NCBI GenBank assembly: GCA_004295565.1 | Contig: AP019416.1 | Span: 1,426,001-1,490,000 of the forward strand | DNA: 64,000 nt | From: Vreelandella olivaria | GTDB lineage: Bacteria; Pseudomonadota; Gammaproteobacteria; Pseudomonadales; Halomonadaceae | Direction: 5' to 3' | In this document: piece by piece, positions 61,101-64,000 of the stretch | How the letters are laid out: each line of letters starts with the position of its first letter | Position numbering within the stretch: position 1 is the first letter of the stretch | Made by a program: the position numbers and the translations under genes | The notes under the pieces: generated by a model | Told to the model about the DNA's origin: nothing | Databases searched by the model: none | The model's input: the letters and a program-made list of their open reading frames with translations, nothing else

Positions 61101-63504
61101 ACTGACAGTGGCCGTTACGAACGTTAATGAAGGGCCTACGCTAGGTGCCAGTGCCAAAGTGGGTGTGCCCGAAAACACCACCGGCACGGTTTATACCGCC
61201 ACGGCCAGTGATCCAGAAAACGCCCATTTATTTTATACCTTGAGTGGTACAGACGCCGGGCTGTTCAATCTCGATACTAACACTGGCGCGCTGAGCTTTA
61301 AGAACGCACCGGACTATGAAGCACCTGCTGATGCAGACGGTAATAATATCTATAACATCAACCTGACAGCCAATGATGGTAGCTTGAATAGTGCGCCACA
61401 ACTGCTGTCGATTAGGGTGCTGAATGTTGATGATGCCAACGCAGCCCCTATCTTCACTTCTTCAAGCAAAGCAAATGTGGCCGAAAATAGCACCGCTGTA
61501 GCAACGCTGATGGCCACGGATGCTGATGGCGATACGCTGACCTACAGCGTTACCGGCGGTGCCGATCAGGCGCTATTCTCCTGGACAGCAATAGTGGTGC
61601 ACTTACCTTCATTAATGCGCCAGACTTCGAAGCTCCTGGGGATAGTAATAGTGATAACGCTTACGACGTCGAAGTTACCGCCAATGACGGCCAGGGCGGC
61701 ACTACGCCCTAGCGCTGACAGCGACCGTCACGGATACCAACGAGGCGCCGACCCTAACAGGGGCTACTAAGGCGAACGTTAGCGAAAACAGCACCGGGCC
61801 GATTTATACCGCCACTGCCAGCGACCCGGAAAACAACCCCTTGACCTATGCGCTGAGCGGCATTGATGCGGCGCTGTTCGACCTTAATGCGAACACTGGC
61901 GCGCTAAGCTTTAAGAGTGCGCCTGACTTTGAAGCGCCCGGCGATGCCGGTGGTAACAATGTCTACGACGTCATCCTGACAGCCAATGATGGTAGCCTGA
62001 TTAGCAACCCTCAGGCGCTGGCGATTACCGTGACGGATGTCAATGAAACGCAGCCTACTCCTACTCCCGAGCCAACACCTACACCACCACCTATTCAGGT
62101 GACCCCACCGGAGCCCCTGCCGAACACGCCTTCTGGTCGTCCTTCGGTAAGAGAAACGATTACGAATACGGGCAGTGACCAGGCAACCACGAAGCTGGTT
62201 GAAAACAGCGGCAACGCCAACGAGGTGACGGCAACGCTGCCGGGTGGTGTTAGCTTAGTGAACCAGGGCGCTCGCACGGCGGTAGACCCTCTTCAAGCGC
62301 TGGGTGATTTGGTGAATAGCATTGGTGCCCAGCAGCCAACCAATCTCAATGAGCAAACCGGCGTGGCTAGCCAATGGCTTACTAACCGGCCTCAAGGCAC
62401 GTTGTTAGATATTCGTACGTTAGTGATTAGCGAGAGCGGCAGCAGCTCCATTACTACGCCTGTGCAAATTACCGGGATCGGCAATGCCAACAGTAGCCAT
62501 CAAGAGGCGTTCGTCATTGATGTCCGCTTATTGCCACAGGGTAATAGGCTCCAGCTTGATAACATTGATTTTGCCAGCATCATTGGTGAAACCATGATTA
62601 CCGGCGGGGCTGGGGCTAACGTGATTGTGGCGGATGATGCCGCACAAATGATTGTGCTGGGTGAAGATGACGATGAGCTACACGCGGGTGGTGGGCGTGA
62701 TTTGGTGGGCTCGAAAGGCGGCGATGACCTGATTTTTGGTGAAGCGGGCTACGATCGACTATTTGGTGGTGAAGGGAACGATGTGCTCAACGGGGAGTGG
62801 TGTTGATGTAGCACGTTTTACGATTGACGCGGTCAGTGCTGAGTTACGCTACACCGATGATGGTAGCCTGATGGTTTCTGCGGGTGAGTTGGGCACCGAT
62901 ACGCTGATTAGCGTTGAGTTGTTGCGTTTCAATGATCAAGTAGTGCTGGTAGATGCACCCGCACCGCAATCAGTACTGGGGTTTGATGAGAAAAGCTATT
63001 TAGCGACGAATTCGGATGTCGCCATGGCTGTAGCGCAAGGCGATTTCGAAAGCGGTATCGCTCATTATGCCCAGTATGGTCGCCAAGAGGGGCGTCGCGG
63101 TGAACTGAATGGGTTTGATGAAGCGTTTTATTTAGCTCAAAACCCTGATGTGGCGGCAGCGGTATCACGCGGTGAGTTTGTCAGTGGCTTCCATCATTAT
63201 ATGCGCTGGGGAGATGGTGAGGGCGTGATCCTAATGCCCTTTTGATGAGGCTTGGTACCGTGCTCAGAATTCTGATGTAAATAGTGCCATTGAGTTAGGG
63301 GTATTCGATAACGCTTATGAGCACTACTTAGCGTTTGGCAGCGCTGAGCAGCGCTTGCCCTCTGTTTGGTTCGATACGGCTGACTACCTAGCTACCCATC
63401 AGGATGTCGCCGAGGCACAGTTTAATCCAGTGCTACACTACCTTTCTTATGGGGTCAATGAAGGCCGTGTGATAGTGGCTGACGATGCTGGATTATGGGG
63501 CTGA
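58194..63504 (+). CDS. Giant DUF4347/cadherin-repeat surface adhesin (frameshifted)
   Basis: About 1,770 codons. Residues 1-180: DUF4347 (KAVVFIDTGIADWQTLINAA, YDAIHIVSHGSEGQIHLGNF, LLLYGCSVASGEGQDFIAAL). Then a beta domain and a series of cadherin-like modules (ENTTAVTTLVATDADADMLT, YSISGGADKALFSLDSNSGA, LTFTNAPDFEAPGDSNSDNA). Three adjacent 614-base repeats begin at 60201, 60815 and 61429. Then a Pro/Thr linker (TPTPEPTPTPPPIQVTPPEP), RTX-type repeats (GGGRDLVGSKGGDDLIFGEA), and four C-terminal modules: FDEKSYLATNSDVAMAV, FDEAFYLAQNPDVAAAV, FDEAWYRAQNSDVNSAI and FDTADYLATHQDVAEAQ. Ends LWG at 63504. Breaks near 60350, 60960, 61580, 61705, 62800 and 63245. Probably exported by the type I system; adhesion is inferred. 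Confidence 0.85.
60201..62042 (+). repeat. Three tandem 614-base repeats in the adhesin gene
   Basis: The block beginning GATGATGCCAACGCAGCCCC recurs at 60201, 60815 and 61429, a period of 614 each time. Most of each unit is nearly identical. The coding period should be 615 (205 codons): each unit lacks one C in TCCCTGG, reading TCCTGG, so all three break in the same place. A fourth, older and more diverged copy precedes them (from about 59590) and keeps the frame there. The last unit is replaced by diverged sequence after about 61700. Confidence 0.9.
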
Positions 63505-63722
63505 TGATTGATTTGCAGACGCTATGTTCACACCGGCATAGCCGTAGTGCTGTTCACTTAAGCGGCACCGCCTTGCGCTTTACGGGAGAGCGGGTGGTGG
63601 ATATTTTTACCGTCTTCGGCCTTGATGGTCGAGGACGGTCACCTAAGAAGAGGCTCGCGACTCCAGCCCACACTTCTAATAGTCGCGCTCCTGTTGTTGA
63701 GAGTGGCTGGGCTGCCTACTGA
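63504..63722 (+). CDS. Small unknown protein coupled to the adhesin gene
   Basis: The ATG at 63504 overlaps the adhesin stop (TGATG). The product has 72 residues: IDLQTLCSHRHSRSAVHLSG followed by TALRFTGERVVDIFTVFGLD, then a basic, disordered-looking tail (GRGRSPKKRLATPAHTSNSR). The first 40 residues look like folded protein and the rest may be out of frame, so a longer gene broken by a frameshift is possible. Not recognised. Confidence 0.45.
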   Translation: MIDLQTLCSHRHSRSAVHLSGTALRFTGERVVDIFTVFGLDGRGRSPKKRLATPAHTSNSRAPVVESGWAAY

Positions 63723-63750
63723 TAGGCCGATTTAAAACGGATGTGGCACG

Positions 63751-63846
63751 GTGCAGGCCCATGGCGCTACCCAAGAAGTACCGGAAAACCTTGATAGCGT
63801 GCTCGATGGCATGGATGATGACGACCGCATGTTCGATTTCAATTAA
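63751..63846 (+). CDS. Acidic microprotein, copy 2 (start uncertain)
   Basis: From a GTG at 63751 the frame reads QAHGATQEVPENLDSVLDGM then DDDDRMFDFN. It matches copy 1 (56839) over HGATQEVPENLDSV and the acidic end. The in-frame part upstream soon meets a stop, so either the gene starts at this GTG without a good ribosome site, or a frame break has removed its N-terminus. Confidence 0.5.
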   Translation: MQAHGATQEVPENLDSVLDGMDDDDRMFDFN

Positions 63847-63908
63847 CCGTTGCCCCTTTGAACATGGCTTTTGTGGTACCTAACGTTTTAATCAAGGAGT
63901 AAGTAATC

Positions 63909-64000
63909 ATGGCCGATGAAAACCAGACCATTACCATTGATGGCACCGAGTACAACCTGGCGGAGCTTTCCGAGGCTGCCCGCAGCCAGCTAGTGAACCT
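63909..64000 (+). CDS. DUF6447-like small protein (cut by window end)
   Basis: Starts at 63909 behind AAGGAG. The visible part, ADENQTITIDGTEYNLAELS followed by EAARSQLVNL, resembles DUF6447 proteins (recalled, not searched). The rest lies outside the window. Confidence 0.7.
   Translation, partial: MADENQTITIDGTEYNLAELSEAARSQLVN

Noticed and set aside
62929-63168. A 79-codon open frame on the minus strand inside the adhesin
   Set aside because: Shadow of the C-terminal repeat modules; no ribosome site.
1-64000. Calling the many broken genes pseudogenes
   Set aside because: Breaks sit largely in base runs, are often paired and compensating, leave catalytic motifs intact and also occur in tRNAs; sequence error is the simpler explanation.

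Overview
The window is a 64 kb piece of a moderately GC-rich gammaproteobacterial chromosome, most likely a halophile of the Halomonas/Vreelandella group. Three TRAP transporters, a neurotransmitter-type sodium symporter, QueF, UmuDC, a Crp/Fnr regulator and a type I-secreted surface-layer locus all fit this; the assignment is inference. One property dominates the reading. Many otherwise well-conserved genes are broken by single-base frameshifts at runs of identical bases, and conserved tRNA genes show the same one-base shortfalls. I therefore treat the breaks as probable base-calling errors, annotate whole genes across them, and say roughly where each break lies.

Layout. 1-4118 (minus): a DctP-DctQ-DctM TRAP transporter followed by a gamma-glutamyltransferase-family enzyme that runs off the left edge. 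4430-5254: a tRNA array with three tRNA-Glu and three tRNA-Gly genes plus two odd tRNA-Gly 3'-half copies. 5405-7016: a chemoreceptor. 7296-11052: an ABC-2 exporter, queF, a nitroreductase and a thioesterase. 11159: tRNA-Ser. 11555-13834: a Crp/Fnr regulator, a tiny membrane protein and a LysR regulator. 13975-20086: an acid or CoA-thioester catabolic unit (acyl-CoA dehydrogenase, CaiB-type CoA transferase, TAXI receptor, fused TRAP permease). 20098-22595: an HExxH protein, a DJ-1-family protein and a glutaredoxin-MauE fusion. 22682-23589: two paralogous CsrB/RsmY-like sRNAs flanking a small zinc-ribbon gene. 23588-30680: an M42 peptidase, then a LysR regulator with a second TAXI-TRAP system and AtuA-family genes. 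30814-33383: a sodium symporter and a membrane protein. 33440-35253: the SOS-controlled umuDC operon. 35280-36196: REP-type repeats around a DUF4258/DUF2283 pair. 36274-39111: a putative exported protein and glyA.

39429-64000 is the most notable region: a cell-surface locus. It starts with a complete type I secretion system (ABC protein, membrane-fusion protein, TolC-like protein). Polysaccharide genes follow: a WcaJ-like initiating transferase, two family-2 glycosyltransferases, Wzm/Wzt, and a fused methyltransferase-WbsX-RgpF-like enzyme. Next comes an intact 885-residue S-layer-like protein behind a long, hairpin-rich leader, then a SapC-family gene, a 42-residue acidic microprotein, an unknown protein, and a 5.3 kb DUF4347/cadherin adhesin. 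The last genes are a small coupled ORF, a second copy of the microprotein, and the start of a DUF6447-like gene.

How they may work together. The secretion system probably exports the S-layer protein and perhaps the adhesin. The polysaccharide genes probably build the glycan to which the layer binds. A repeat of the form F..(W/Y)YL..NPDV....HY...G..EGR occurs in the S-layer N-terminus, at the adhesin C-terminus and inside the glycan-assembly fusion. This hints at a shared glycan-recognition or anchoring module, which is the most interesting untested idea in the window.
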